Below, piece by piece: positions 11,550 through 24,125 of a stretch of 64,000 nt of DNA (its first letter is position 1; the number at the start of each line of letters is the position of its first letter). The stretch is from Paragordius varius (taxonomy: Eukaryota > Nematomorpha): assembly GCA_964247055.1 (NCBI GenBank), contig OZ176054.1, positions 8,308,001-8,372,000 of the forward strand. The letters are read 5' to 3'. Position numbers and translations under genes: made by a program. The notes beneath the pieces are model-generated. The model saw nothing but the letters and a program-made list of their open reading frames with translations. It did no database searches and was not told the origin of the DNA.

Positions 11550-14500
11550 TTATTTATTATCACTATCAACAAAATGCTCATGGTCTGCTATTACAGTTTT
11601 TGGATGAAGTATTTTAGACTTAAGTACAGTGACGGTTTTAGGCAAGGATGACGCATATTGGCTCTTCTTAAACATGAAAAACAGAATCAACAATAGTAAA
11701 AATAACACAATAATTGTTATAAACACGGATATTGCCATATTGTGTTTTTGCATTTGTCGCTTCTTTTGACTAGAGGAGGATTTCATATGGCCAACAAATT
11801 CGTCACACATTGGTTCCAACTTTTTCAACAAAGTTGCTGTATCGGTTAACGGAATGTTTGACATATTTAACTTTGTGTTTGAACACGTACCAATAATTTG
11901 TTTGCCTTGCGATCTGTGTTCGGAATCACCAAAAAAATAATCTAGATAATCGCCCTCGTCCACCTCTTCAAGATCGGTTAAAGTGGTGGAAAAATCTTTC
12001 TGATTATCGAATGATTTCGCAAGTTCATAAACGTCACAATCACATATTATGGGATTATCTAAAAAAATGTTTTATATTAGATATCATTAATAATGATTAC
12101 ATTAATTGTTAAATGTTAAAGTCATTCTCTGTTCTTTTGAATAAAGACAAATTAACAATTTTTTATATAATCTGGCAAACATATATATGAAATTAAATAT
12201 ATTTTAAAGTATTAATATATATAAATTCCACAATAAATTCTAAAAGATGGAATCAAATATAAATTTTTATTATCTATGATTGGCTAATTCGGTTTGGGTT
12301 AAAAAACCGCCTGGCTTCTCAGTTCATGCAGTCATCTTTCGACTCAATCAAACAGTGTTTTAAATTCAAAATGGTATTGTACCTTAATAAAAAAAGTTTG
12401 AACTCGATTGTTGGTTTGTTTTTAATTGGTAGTATTTCATTAAATCTATTTAATTTTTTCTATCATTTTGTCAAGTAGTGATAAATACGTTTAAATTTTA
12501 TGCAGTCACGAGTCCTTATAAATGTTTTCCAAGAACATTTATAATGAAAAATATAAATATTTTTATAAAAACATAATTTTAAGTTGGTCTGGCCTTAAAC
12601 AATTTAAGTTAATCCTTAACGTTACAAGTTGGGCCTTAAAAATTTATTTTTTCTATAACCATAATCTATTGCATGTATTTATCTATTGGATCAATTTTAC
12701 CTAACACTTTGATTTATTGTATAATTTAGAGACTTTCATTCAAAATTTTTATTATCAGCAATATATTTCTTTCTAATTATCACTATAGATGTAAAATTGA
12801 GATAAATTAGTCATAAAAACTTATATATTTTAAACTTAGGCATTAAAACCTAAACTAAATCAATTTATTTTTTTTACTAAAAATATATTGTTATTGAATG
12901 AAAGAAGTTGAGTTTGACTGACGTGGATAATGCTAGGAAAGATGAATTACCCTGATTAATTGTTCAAAGTCATCGGCGAAATATAAATGTTTAAGGATTA
13001 ATTTTAAATATTCAAGTACTAACTTGATATGCTTAACCTTTAAATGTTCCAGGACCAAAAAAATCAAGGGCCGACAAGAAATGTAAGGAACATTTTGAGA
13101 TGTTTAAAGACCTTATATGTTTATAGGCCAGTCTATAATATTCAAAGACCAATCTAAAACAAGGACTGACTTGAGGTGTAAATGGTTTGATTAATGTTTT
13201 GTGTAGCCGTTTATTATACATAAAAATATATAAATAAGTAAATAAATTAAATATCATACCTTTTAGATATATCATCGCTCTTTTCGGAAAATTAGATATC
13301 AATTCTGCCAAACCTTTAACATTACTAATTAAATTGTCATTTAACGTGATTATTGATAGATTAGAAAATATAACAAAATGTTCAAACGGAACACTTGTAA
13401 GCCTATTATGATCTAAATCTATTAGTTTCAAAGAATCCTTGAAAGTTAAATTGGGATCTATGATCAATGTGTGGATCATATTGTAGGACAGCGATAAATA
13501 TTGCAGTTTGGACGAAAAGTTAAGATGTGTAAAATCAACTTTTACAATTTTATTTTTAAAAAATGACAATTTTGTCAGGTTAGACAAGTTGTTGAGAAAT
13601 GGTGGCAAATTCGTAAATTTATTTTGAGTTAGAGCTAAAGTGTCCAAAGATCCAGAAAAATCTTCAAATACAGCAGGTGATATTTGCGACAGCAAATTAT
13701 TCGCTAAATAAAGAGTTTTAATTCCATTACATCCAGCAAAGGGATTAATTTTAGTGAAAGCCATATTGTTAAGAACATTATCAGAAATATCTATTATTTC
13801 TAACGGGTTGTTAGGCGTCAGATCTGTACTTTTTCCACCGTCACTGTGACAGAATGATGGGACTTGTTTTAAACGATTGTACCTCAAGCTGACCTCCTTT
13901 AATCGTCTAAAATCTTTAAAGAAATCTGACGTTATGGTTTCCATTTTACAATCCTCCAATGTTAACACTTCAAGAGTGGGGAAATATTTATGAAATGGAA
14001 GAATTTCGGTATTCAAGCTTTTTAAGGGCATATCGTGTAGCTCTAATTTGCTTAGCTTAAAATTTGTAGAGGATAGAAGGCTATGGCAAGTGCTAATATT
14101 TTTTTGTGACAAAACTAAATTTTTTAATTTTGGAAGGTAATCAAGGTCTTCAATACGCTCCAATCCGATGATTTTATTTGAGTATATGAAATTCATTGAT
14201 AAGTTAACCAAATTTTCCATGGACTCTAGAGCAGAAAAATCAAAAAATGGCATTTGCTCTAAATTTATTCCCAATGCTTTGAGGTTTTTACATCGGCCAA
14301 CTGCTCGAAAAAGATTCTGATAATCTTCTTCTCTATGGAAAAGAGGTTTAAAAGCAAAATCTATCAATTTTATTACGGTAAGATCATTTAATAAGGAATC
14401 TAAGGCCCTAGCTTCGAAATTATTTATGGTAGATACGCGTAAGTTTAATTCATTAATTTTGATTTGAGCAGCTATATGGTCAGGTACCAAATAAGTTAAA

Positions 14501-14682
14501 TGCTCTATCTTACACCCGTACAATGTCAACGATATAGGTGTGTTGGTGAAATTCGAATTAACCGTAAAAACTGTCAGAATGTCGTGAATGTCTCTTTCTT
14601 CCAAGTTCCCAGTAATCATTACATTATATTGATAATATTTGACGTTTTCTTTGTCTTTTTTGTCCATATCATTTTGAGTCAT
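11550..14682 (-). CDS. Leucine-rich-repeat single-pass membrane protein (two exons)
   Basis: Exon 1 is 14682-13260 and exon 2 is 12058-11550, with a 1,201-nt GT-AG intron; phases match (1 + 2 nt) and give 643 residues. About twelve leucine-rich repeats fill residues 60-470. The splice joins YLK to a D-NPIICDCDVYE block, a textbook LRR C-terminal cap with Cys at about 480, 482, 533 and 559. A Ser/Lys/Gln-rich stretch precedes a hydrophobic segment at about 583-604 (VFITIIVLFLLLLILFF), then a short basic tail. The protein should sit in a membrane with the repeats outside, probably as a recognition or adhesion protein. Oddly, the N-terminus (MTQNDMDKKDKEN) is charged and has no signal peptide. 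A TTTGCAG acceptor lies just upstream of the ATG in open frame, so a further 5' exon or trans-splicing is possible. AATAAA overlaps the stop codon. Confidence 0.88.
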
Positions 14683-15963
14683 TTTATTTTGATTGTTTTT
14701 TCCTACCCTACTACTGCAAATAAGTGACTAGGTAATTTTGGACAGATAGGTTTTATCGTTTTACTCTCCGCCGCCGAAATCTGAGTATTGATTAATATAC
14801 CGCTATGGATTATGAAGCTAATCCATATTGAAATAGAAATGCATGATAATTGATGCCAAATATTCATTAGGGTCATATATTAAATAAGAATTATAATTAA
14901 ATAAGAAAAGATGAAAATTAACAAGTTACTGTTTCTACCTAGGGGTATCTGATTTTTCCGAAAAACATAATTTATTTTATGCACGTCATTTTATAATAAT
15001 AATAATGTCTAAATTACGTTAGTAATATTCAAAAGCGTTTCAAAGTTAATTTAGTATGCAGGTAGATATTACGTCCCGAAATGTTATGTGAACTATATAT
15101 GAATAATTTAATATACTTGCGATAAATAATTATCACATTTTTAAATAGTCTGCGATAAAATATTTTGAAAAAATATTAAAACTATTTTAGATAAATTAGT
15201 ATTTTTTATGTTTTTTAATTTAGTTTATTTTTATAGTATTTATATAAAAAATTAGTATTCTAGAAAAAAAGTCACATTCGTCGATTCTTAACATCTCTGC
15301 TATATGGTGTGATCCTTGAAGACGGTAGAGCTGCAAATTTCAGAAGACTTTACAAATGACACAATCTCATTTCTCAATATTTATAAAATTCATATAAATT
15401 ACATTTATAGTCCGATCTTAAAAATGCTTTGTAGCCTGTTTCATTTGTAATGATCAAATTTAATTTTAATGGGAAAAAACATTTTAACTAGCAGATGTAA
15501 TAAACTCTGATGTTACCACGGAAAAAATGACATAGATAAGTTTATCTGGATATATAGCAAACTATTGCATAATATGGCATATTCGTATGCATTTATAAAT
15601 AAAATAGAATTTATAAAAAAATAGTTCGGTAATCGTTTTTGAAACAACCGTCATTACAAATTGTATCTTTTTTTATATTCTTTTTAATTTTATTTGAAAC
15701 ACCGAAGTATATAAAACATATGGAATCGAAATCAAAACTGTTAAGCAAAACACAAATCACAGGACCATATATGGTGGTCGAAAACCGTTATTTAATTATG
15801 TATGACCGGAATTAAAAATGGTATATTCCTTAAACATATCAATGCAATAATTTTCTACACATAATACATAATATGGTTTTTTTTGAAGGATTAAAACCAT
15901 ACATTGTAAAAATTTATTGAACTTACAAAGAGAAGAAATATAGGTTTAGCAAACATTTATGTA

Positions 15964-15995
<32 letters not shown>

Positions 15996-16331
15996 GACAA
16001 AATTTTATTAAAACTATGTATAAAAATTATTTTGATTACTTGTGTAGTGTTTATATTATTATTTATATATATATATATATATATTATGAAGATTTGTGTG
16101 ATATTCAAAAGTCATTTGTTGTTTTATATCCAAATATCCAACCATTGATTGTGATCATTGAAAAAAATGGAATTTAAACATTACAGATAGAGGTGTATGA
16201 TGTGCCGTAAAAACGTACAAATGCAAATAATTTTTGATGATTCAAATAGATAAATATAAAAAATATATATCAAAACAATGGGTGTAAAAAAGAATATAGT
16301 TATCATCACAATAGTTTAAGTAAAAAAAATT

Positions 16332-16367
<36 letters not shown>

Positions 16368-16640
16368 ACCCTATATTTAACATATACAAACTGCTACATA
16401 CGTACTACTTATTTGATTGTAGCTATTTGGAGTAATGGTAATAATTGCTTAACGCAAAAAAGAATCATTATTCTTTAATGTGAAATGCTGAAAATTTTTC
16501 AAATATTATTTTCGAAAAATCATTGGAGAATTTTCGAAAAGGTAAGTGTAGAAAGTGAATAGTGTTTGAGGCATGATTGGGGGATTAAAAATGCTAGTGA
16601 TACTTGAAAATGCATGTAAATTATTTTTATTTATCATTTA
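14683..16640. other. Intergenic between LRR gene and tetraspanin, with AT microsatellites
   Basis: I see no coding signal. The stretch carries (AT)n runs at about 15964-15991, 16064-16085 and 16334-16362. A 61-codon frame across the first two arrays is simply the repeat translated. Confidence 0.5.
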
Positions 16641-19050
16641 TTATTTGTAATCGTCCATATCAAGTTCCGTGCGCCGAATATAGCAACAAAGTATGATGGA
16701 CAATAATAGACCCATTAACTAATGAAAACAATTTAAATAAATTATATTCGAAAACAAAATAAGGAAAAAGTCAAAAGATATTTTGTATAATTTTGATGTA
16801 AATATTTTATAAAGAGCATACATGTAAGACCAATTAGTTTTAATTACTTGTAATATGATAACAGCGAGAGCTACTCCAATGATGATATCAAGATTAGACT
16901 TAAAGTATTCTTCTAACGCATCACTACAACCCTAAAATGCAAATAAAAATATAGTTTTTACGATGCACGCAAAAAAAATTGAACAATATAATTTTGAAAA
17001 ATAATTGACGGAAACAAATACGAGTTATTTAACTGTATGAGTTATCCAAAAAACTCTTTGCCATAAATATAAATTACATTACACAAAAGTTAACTAAATA
17101 ATTTCTACAAAAATATTCGAAATTGATAAGGTAAATTAGAATAAGAAACCTTTTGATAAATCATGTTATTCATGACAATGGGTGAACTTATGGCATCAAT
17201 CGCATTACCAAACGATGGTTCTTGCGAAAAGGAAGGATTTTGGTTGCTGATATTATTATTATTGTTAACGACTATACTAGTTTGTCCATCGATTGTTATA
17301 ATTTTGGGAGGAGTTTTTTCTAACGTGACTACATTGGTGTAATTTGAGTCTCCACAATATTGACCAAATCTGTCATACGCATCCATGGTACAACATGAGG
17401 GTGGCACTTTTGTGACTGTCGTGATGTCTGTGGCTTAATAAGGTACAAGAAAAGAAAAAATTTAAAAAAATATATTCATTGATTCAGAGTTATAAATAAA
17501 CCAATTTTAGTAAGGTAAGGCGTGATGGTATAGTAGATAGGGCGCCGAACTATTACACTGCGTGCCAGAGTTCGAACACCGAAACTACGCAATTTTTGAA
17601 TCATCACTGTCAGCCCTGGGCAGACGAGTGTTAAAGCCTTCACATGTCCGGATACAATTTATGTACCACACTTTAATAAAAAGGGAAAAAAAAGACTATA
17701 AACGGTAAATTTATCTATTCCTTTTTATAGCTCTCCTTCATGTAAATTCTTAGTTGGGTTTACCTTAACGCGCATATTTTTGCGCAATACAATGAAAAGA
17801 AACTTTAAAATATTATATGCATTTATTTAAGTTATTTTTCGGTATAAAATAAATTTTAGTGATATAACCACTAAAAAATTGAACATCCTTTTCACTCGAT
17901 TCATAGATTTACATTCAAGTATTCGGTTTACTCAAATTTTTTAGCATATACATAAATTTAATAGTAATCCATGAATGCTTTAACGGATATAAATATATAC
18001 CACTTAGGTCAGGTTTTGTTGATGATTTTTGTCGCGTAGCATATAAACTTCCGGCCCAATCATAGGGACTTTCTCCCCCACAGCACATAAACTAGAAACG
18101 GATATTTTTATATTTTAATAGTTTTAAACACTTTTTATATAAATTATGTTGAGAATAAAAAGCCTGTTCAACACACGTTATATTTTATACCTTTGTGTAC
18201 TGTAATAATAATAAGTAAAAATCAATAATATTGTATAATAATAATAATAATAATCTAAAACAGAAAAAAGAGACATGTATTATTTCTTGTCTTGTATCAA
18301 CTTTTTGTTAAAAAGAATATTATAAATGGTAACAAAAAATAAACAGTCAACGTTAAAAAGATAGTACTCATCATTTTTTAATTTTTAGGGATATATTATA
18401 TTTTCATATTATTAACATTTTAAAACTTTATTTTTCGCCATAAAAAGATTAACTTACTGTCCGTTGTATGAAATCATAGGCAATGGTTTTGGCAGTGTTG
18501 ACCCCATATTCATGTTGAACTAAATCTTTCAAACTTTGATCAACGAATCCACGTAACTGGAGAAAAAAAGTTTTTTGCATAAAAATTAGTTTTAAAATAT
18601 AATAATGCATGGAATTAGTAAATGTAGAAAAAAAACCAATATAGAATTAAAAAACAATTTAAATAAAATGGATTTTTTAAGTTTGAAATTAACCAAATAG
18701 GTTTTATAATATCCCTAAAACGGTGTCAAAAGAATGGTAAGTCTTATTGATAAATAAAAATAAACAGACCCATGCCATTTAAAAAGATATAAAATACATA
18801 TTTTACAATCATGACAAATAAAAATATTACCTGCATTTTATGAGTGTATGCCCATGTTGCACCCCCAACTTCGGCACCAAAGATTAGCAACAAAAACAGA
18901 AAAAACTAAAACAAAATGTAAAATAAAATAATTATTTAATGGCTCATTTTAATAATTTGATATTTTTCAATATGATATATTAACACAGATTTTACATTAA
19001 AAATTCCATACTTGTACATGTATAGAGATGAGACTGCGTGACCTTTAAAA

Positions 19051-19085
<35 letters not shown>

Positions 19086-22000
19086 CACCTATAATTCGCC
19101 ATATCATCGCACTACCAAAAAATATATGTATTATTTAAGTAAAATGGTTACATTGATACAATTTTTACAAAAAAAATTGGTCACACACGCATTTAAAAGA
19201 TACACAACTTTAAAAATTTATATTATTATATTAACCTTTTTCTCACCACCGTATGATAACATAATTATCGATATTTTATTTGAAAGAGTATATTTTTTAA
19301 ATTAATCACTTACATATTTAGTTTTGTTAAAATTGATTTTAATGGTAAAACTTTTAAATACAAATTATTCCAGAAAATGGTAGAATTTTTGTCACCATTT
19401 ATAGTAACATATAATTGTATTAAATCGTAACATGTAGTTAGTTAGTTAACATTGAGATTGGAAACAGATAACATATTTTTATCCTTATTTTAACATTTTT
19501 ATTTAATGATTATAATAAAAATATTGTTATGTAACAGATAACAGAATAAAGTGGATCAATTCATTCTTATACATATATTGATAAATACAATTAGTAACAA
19601 TAAATATAATAATTATCTATATAAACATTTGAAGAATTCTCTATGTATTATGATGGCATTAGAAAAAAGTAAAAATACAAAATTAAAAAAATAGATAAAA
19701 GAATATTATATATATATAGTTAATTCTGAATTAGGGTCAAGAGATTACATGTAAAAGTCATAATGCAAAAAAACATAACTTAAATATGTATGATAATAAT
19801 AAATACCGTTAGTAACGTATTAATAAATGTTTTTAACATATATAATAAATGAGATTTATTTTTGAAGTTCATTTATAATGATATATTAAAGACACAAATA
19901 AATATATATTTATAACAACCTTATAATTATAATATAAGTTAAACAAAAAAGTTTTTTTATGGCGAAATTTGGGCCTTTTTTACCGAAAAGCTATTAAAAC
20001 ACCATAAAAAATTGCGTTTTTTGATAAAATATATAAAATTATATAGGTAAAATATTTAAAACTAAATTCAAATTAAGTTGTAAGGACGAAGCGTTATGAA
20101 ATAATTCAGATTGTATTTTAATAAAATTATTGATTAGAATATAGAATCTTGCAATATATATACATCTTATAACACTAGTATTTGTGAAAAAACGTAGAAT
20201 TTACAAAAAAACGATCAAGTTACATGTGAAACTAACTCAGCGAAAAAAAAGTTGATAAGATAGGTCTTATATTTTGTAGTTTTGATTATAAAAAATATTT
20301 ATAAATATTCAAAAAAATCTATAAAATAAGATACCATGCAATAAATAATTAAATAAACTCGGGTGAAATTTCTTACATCATATTTAAATTTAGATGATAA
20401 TAAATAACTTTATAGATCGGAAAAGGCAAAAGTCATCTATGTTCCAAAAAATATCGTATTTCTACGTATTATATTAGGTGGTATTGGCAAATAAATTTTC
20501 AAATATTAAGATTTTATGATTGAACGAAAGATTTTTGTCATAAGAATCGATAATCGGTTTCTGAAATAGGGATAATTTATTCATTCCAAAAATCCTGACA
20601 TATGTTTAAAAAAAATTAATAGTTCTTAAAACCTATTTTGGATTATATCTTAACCATATATATATACATTACATATCTTATAAATTTTAAAATTAAACAA
20701 TATATTTCCATATAGCAAAAAAGTACTACACATTAACTAATGATAAAAAAGTTTCTAAATATGTAGCCATGTAATTTATTGCATTTTATTTGGCACCTAC
20801 AAAAGTTTTTAAGTTTAAAAGGCTCATCATTGCTTACTGACGCTCTTCAAAACACTAATATATTAGGCAAAACTTGGCTCCAAAATCTAACTTTTAAAAT
20901 GCTTTAGTAGCGTCAGAGAATAGATTCCACTTTTTTTTACCAATCTAACAGAAATTTAATTTAGTGTTTCAAAAAAAGTACATATTACAACAAATTAATT
21001 TAAACAAAGATAAATATTAATTGTTCTGTATGGAGAGAAGACCCAAAAAAATATATGTAGTAATATAATCTAATTTACATAAATTACCTGTAAAATACAT
21101 TGTTTTATGACGTAAAAACTGTTAATATTTCTCATCTATTCTACTGCGAAAAAAAATAAGGAGGGGGGGGGGGGGGGTAAAGGAAATAAAAACATTTTTA
21201 TAACAGAGGAGATAAAGGTGAGTGTGAGTTAACGCCAAAAGCACAATTGTTTTTTTATACATTTGAAAACAAAATTCTAAAAAATCTTAGTATATATATA
21301 TAGAGAAGGGTACAAGTGAACACAACAGAACAGAACAAAAAACACACCTTTGGAAAAAAGGAAATAAAAAATTTTAGCATTCTCAAAAAAATATTGTTCG
21401 AAACATTTTGGAAGAATATATAGTAATATATTTGTTCGAAAAATAGGTAGAAGAAATGAAAACGAAATTTTTTTTCAGGTGCAATAATAGATTTTTTGGA
21501 AATTTTAACAATTCATATATAATAAAATTCCAAATTTCCTAAATTTTGTTATTCAAGTTATAAATTTTTCTTTTCTAAAAAAACAAGTAATTTAATTTGA
21601 TGTTTTTTATTACGAGCGTTAACAATTCTAGGTATAAACAGCAAACAGTTCAAGCATAAAAAATAAAAACTGAAATTCGAACAAAGCACAAAATTATTTA
21701 GCGGAATAGTTTTGAAGTCGAAAATAAAAAATATGCAGGTTAAAATTAATCACCTTGATTAGAATTAAATATAAATCTTTAAAAAAATAATTAAATTAAA
21801 TATATTAAATTAAGACAAACTAACCATTGATAAAAGGCATTGACTTTCTTGATAAGCGCCACAACAACCGACGAATCCTACAAGGGTCATCAGAGCCCCC
21901 GCACCCATAAGAATATAGATTCCAATGTATAATTTTTCCAAATTATCTCCAGCAGATACTATACTGTTTGTATTGCTATCCAGTCTCAGGTATATGGCAA

Positions 22001-22149
22001 GTCCCAAAACAGCCAAACCAAATATCTAAAAAATAAGGTATTAAAAAACATATTGCATAAGGAAATAAAGTAGGATAACTTACCCAAAATATAAAATTGA
22101 CGGTAAAAACTGTATATTTTAAACATTTAAGGCATAAATCGTATCCCAT
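16641..22149 (-). CDS. Tetraspanin (eight exons, 325 aa)
   Basis: Exons read on the minus strand: 22149-22084, 22025-21825, 18905-18831, 18556-18458, 18091-18001, 17433-17150, 16931-16848 and 16718-16641. All introns are GT-AG and the phases join without conflict. The protein shows a short N-terminus (MGYDLCLKCLKY), TM1, a small loop, TM2 with GCCGAYQESQC, TM3 (FFLFLLLIFGAEVGG) and a large extracellular loop. The loop has the tetraspanin signatures MCCGGESPYDW, PPSCC and KGCSDALEEYF. TM4 and the tail YIRRTELDMDDYK follow. Tetraspanins organise membrane microdomains. The loop is longer than usual because exon 6 carries an Asn/Ser-rich insertion (NNNNNISNQN region) between the PPSCC and GC cysteines. 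The donor of exon 6 (GTTTCT) is weak. The gene starts 88 bp from C1D in divergent orientation. I cannot assign an orthology group. Confidence 0.94.
17515..17697 (+). mobile_element. tRNA-derived SINE, copy 1 (tetraspanin intron 5)
   Basis: The head resembles a tRNA gene. A box A (TGATGGTATAGTAGATAGGG) is at about 17523-17542 and a box B (GAGTTCGAACACC) at about 17568-17580, with spacing right for an internal RNA polymerase III promoter. A non-tRNA body follows (CAGCCCTGGGCAGACGAGTG) and the element ends in an A-rich tail. A second copy at 31630-31803 shares head, body and tail, which shows it is a dispersed SINE and not a tRNA gene. Confidence 0.78.
19053..19083. repeat. (AT)n microsatellite in tetraspanin intron 2
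   Basis: This is an uninterrupted TA dinucleotide run of about 31 bp. The large intron around it (18906-21824) also holds a 15-nt G run at 21163-21177. No gene or dispersed repeat was recognised inside that intron. Confidence 0.9.
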
Positions 22150-22237
22150 TAGAAAAGAGCGAAATTTTTAAATATTAAAACAATATAAAGTAAACGTACA
22201 AGAAAATGTAAAAGTAACTGTTTTTTAAACGATACAC
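22150..22237. promoter_or_regulatory. Putative bidirectional promoter, tetraspanin / C1D
   Basis: Only 88 bp separate the two divergent start codons, so the promoters must overlap or sit in the 5' untranslated regions. The stretch is AT-rich with no obvious initiator motif. The call rests on gene geometry only. Confidence 0.45.
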
Positions 22238-22652
22238 ATGTTGGAAGATCTAATAAAAATTATAAACGGTTTAAATTTAAATATTGACAATCTGGCAAAA
22301 ATTGTAAACGAATTAAAGTCTAGAAAAAAGGATAATTATGAAAAAGTATTTTGTTTTATATATTTTAGTGGGATCCCATTGAACAAGCTAATTTTGATAT
22401 AACAATTCTCTATCTAATCAATTCTCTTTTTTATAGTATATTAATTATATATATTTAGTGCATCTAAACATAAATGGTGATAACATAAATGAATCTGGAA
22501 TTAAATCGGAAATAGATCGAATTAAATTATGCCTTCAAGAGGTTAGAAGAACTCAGAAAAGCCTTGGCTTAATTAAACCTACTAAAGCAATTGATACTCG
22601 TGTGGCAAAATCATTAATTAAAAACGCTCTATTTGATATAAATAAAAATTGA
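22238..22652 (+). CDS. C1D: C1D / Rrp47-like nuclear exosome cofactor (three exons, two 23-nt introns)
   Basis: Exons are 22238-22345, 22369-22435 and 22459-22652, giving 122 residues. Introns 22346-22368 and 22436-22458 are each 23 nt, begin GTAT and end TTTAG. Removing them gives the Sas10/C1D domain order of animal C1D: an N-terminal helix (LNIDNLAKIVNEL), WDPIEQANFDITILYLINSLFY (human [22 protein letters not shown]), IKSEIDRIKLCLQEV (human VKQELERIRVYMNRV) and a basic C-terminal SLIKNALFD. The family binds RNA and DNA and recruits the nuclear exosome and MTR4 for rRNA and snRNA processing. Human C1D is about 141 aa, so length is normal apart from a shorter tail. The splicing solution is unique because both introns would otherwise stop or shift the frame. 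Confidence 0.88.
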
Positions 22653-23724
22653 TTATTAAATATGTTTGTTTTTTTATTATAAATCGGTGATAATTTTCGG
22701 ATGGCCCTGTTTACTACTAACACCTTTTTTTGAAATATTATCATAGAACAACTCGGCATAAACAGACCACATAAACTTTTTAACCTGCCATAGTTTTTTA
22801 AAAACGTACCTCTATTTTGTGGTCGCTTTACATTAGTTGACTAAATGTGATGTTGCCAAAAAGTATCCCTTTAGATGTGAGATGATACAAAAAAATAAAT
22901 TTTTTCTATTTCAGTTGATAAATAAAATTTTTCATAACTGATTTTAATTGATTTGGCTTTGTGCATATTGTTTTTAATATATTTATATATGTTTGGATTT
23001 ATTTGACATATTTTTATAATAATTTACTTTATTATTTGAATTGCTTATAAATAAAAAATCTTTTTTTCCCATATTCGTAAGACAGTCAGTCGACTGAAAT
23101 AAATAGCTTATATGCATTAATATTTTTTAAGTTTGCTTTATAAAATATCACAACTTTATCATGACTAATACCTTATTATATTATGTTAGTAAATTCAATG
23201 AGCGATTTTTGAAGTAAATAAAGGTTTTTAGTGGTAATATATTTATATAATATGTATGAAAAAGCTATTGGGAATATAATAATTTATCCCAATTTTCTAA
23301 GTACCTTTTTAGTTTTGAATTTGTGGAAGCTAGTTACAGATTGTGTGAGTCGGACACACTTGAATCTATATACCCTTTATTTTTTTCTGCTGCTCGGGTT
23401 TAAACGGGACTAAAACATCTTTCAATTTTATATTGCATTCTCAAACTTTAGGATCCTAAAAATACCCATTTAATCTTATTGAAACACCTGGTAACCTATT
23501 CTAAATTGTATAAAAGTGAAATTTTAAAAATTAACCCAGTTAGGGTCAAACATCCAAACGGTTGTAAGTGTATCTACTAATTATAGTTTCAAAATAAAAC
23601 AATAACCGCTATTATGATGACTATTGGAAGAAAAATTTCATCCAAAACCCATATTAACTCTTTTTTATGATATTGAAAGAAAAATTATTCGGTTTTTAAT
23701 TAATATAAAATTTTTTCTTCCATA
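22653..23724. other. Intergenic, no gene seen
   Basis: AT-rich sequence downstream of C1D. Short frames (for example at 23231-23413) have random composition. Nothing is recognised until the Helitron fragment. Confidence 0.45.
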
Positions 23725-23838
23725 TCAAAAAAGGGCGGAGCTATTGTTGGGGAATTCATTAATGATTATATTTGTTCTACATTTGGATTTGAATGGGTCT
23801 ACCGGTTTTCCGAAAACAGATCACAAAGCCACAACTTT

Positions 23839-23875
<37 letters not shown>
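23725..23875 (-). mobile_element. Helitron 5' fragment
   Basis: Read on the minus strand it starts TCTATATAT at 23875 after a host A. It continues into the block shared with the arrays at 33210 and 54764-56166 (GGCTTTGTGATCTG, CCGGTAGACCC, AATATAATCATTAATGAAT, GGGCGGAGCT). Its AT run (23841-23873) is an expanded version of the family's TATATATTTATA start. No 3' hairpin or CTAG end is present, so it is a truncated copy. Confidence 0.65.
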
Positions 23876-24125
23876 TTTCCATATTATCGAATTTATTGAT
23901 ATTAACATGTGTGTATTTGAATAAATATAAATAATATTAATAATAATATATATATAAGATTTTATATGTATATGATTGTACAAGCCGGTCTTATCTATGG
24001 TGTATAGGTTGCGACGTTTGTATTTTTTTAAAAAAATGTTCTATTGGCTTTCTAAAAGAGGATTGGAGGGGGCGCCAATTCCCCGGAAGCTGCAAATCCT
24101 TGGTCCCTGGACTATTATTTTATAA
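23876..24125 (+). mobile_element. hAT element end, solo fragment
   Basis: This matches the reverse complement of 51300-51510, the terminal region of the minus-strand hAT remnant. Shared blocks are GGTCTTATCTATGGTGTATAG, TATTGGCTTTC.AAAAGAG and GGAGGGGGCGCC. The right end (GGCGCCAATTCCCCGGAAGC, ending near CCTTGGTCCCTGG) has the look of a hAT terminus. No transposase sequence is attached. The neighbouring Helitron fragment abuts or interrupts its left side. Confidence 0.6.

Noticed and set aside
15923-16108. 61-codon Ile/Tyr-rich protein
   Set aside because: It is the translation of AT microsatellites.
17521-17600. tRNA gene
   Set aside because: Boxes A and B are present but the flanks do not close a cloverleaf and a second copy with the same unrelated body exists at 31630. 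It is a SINE.
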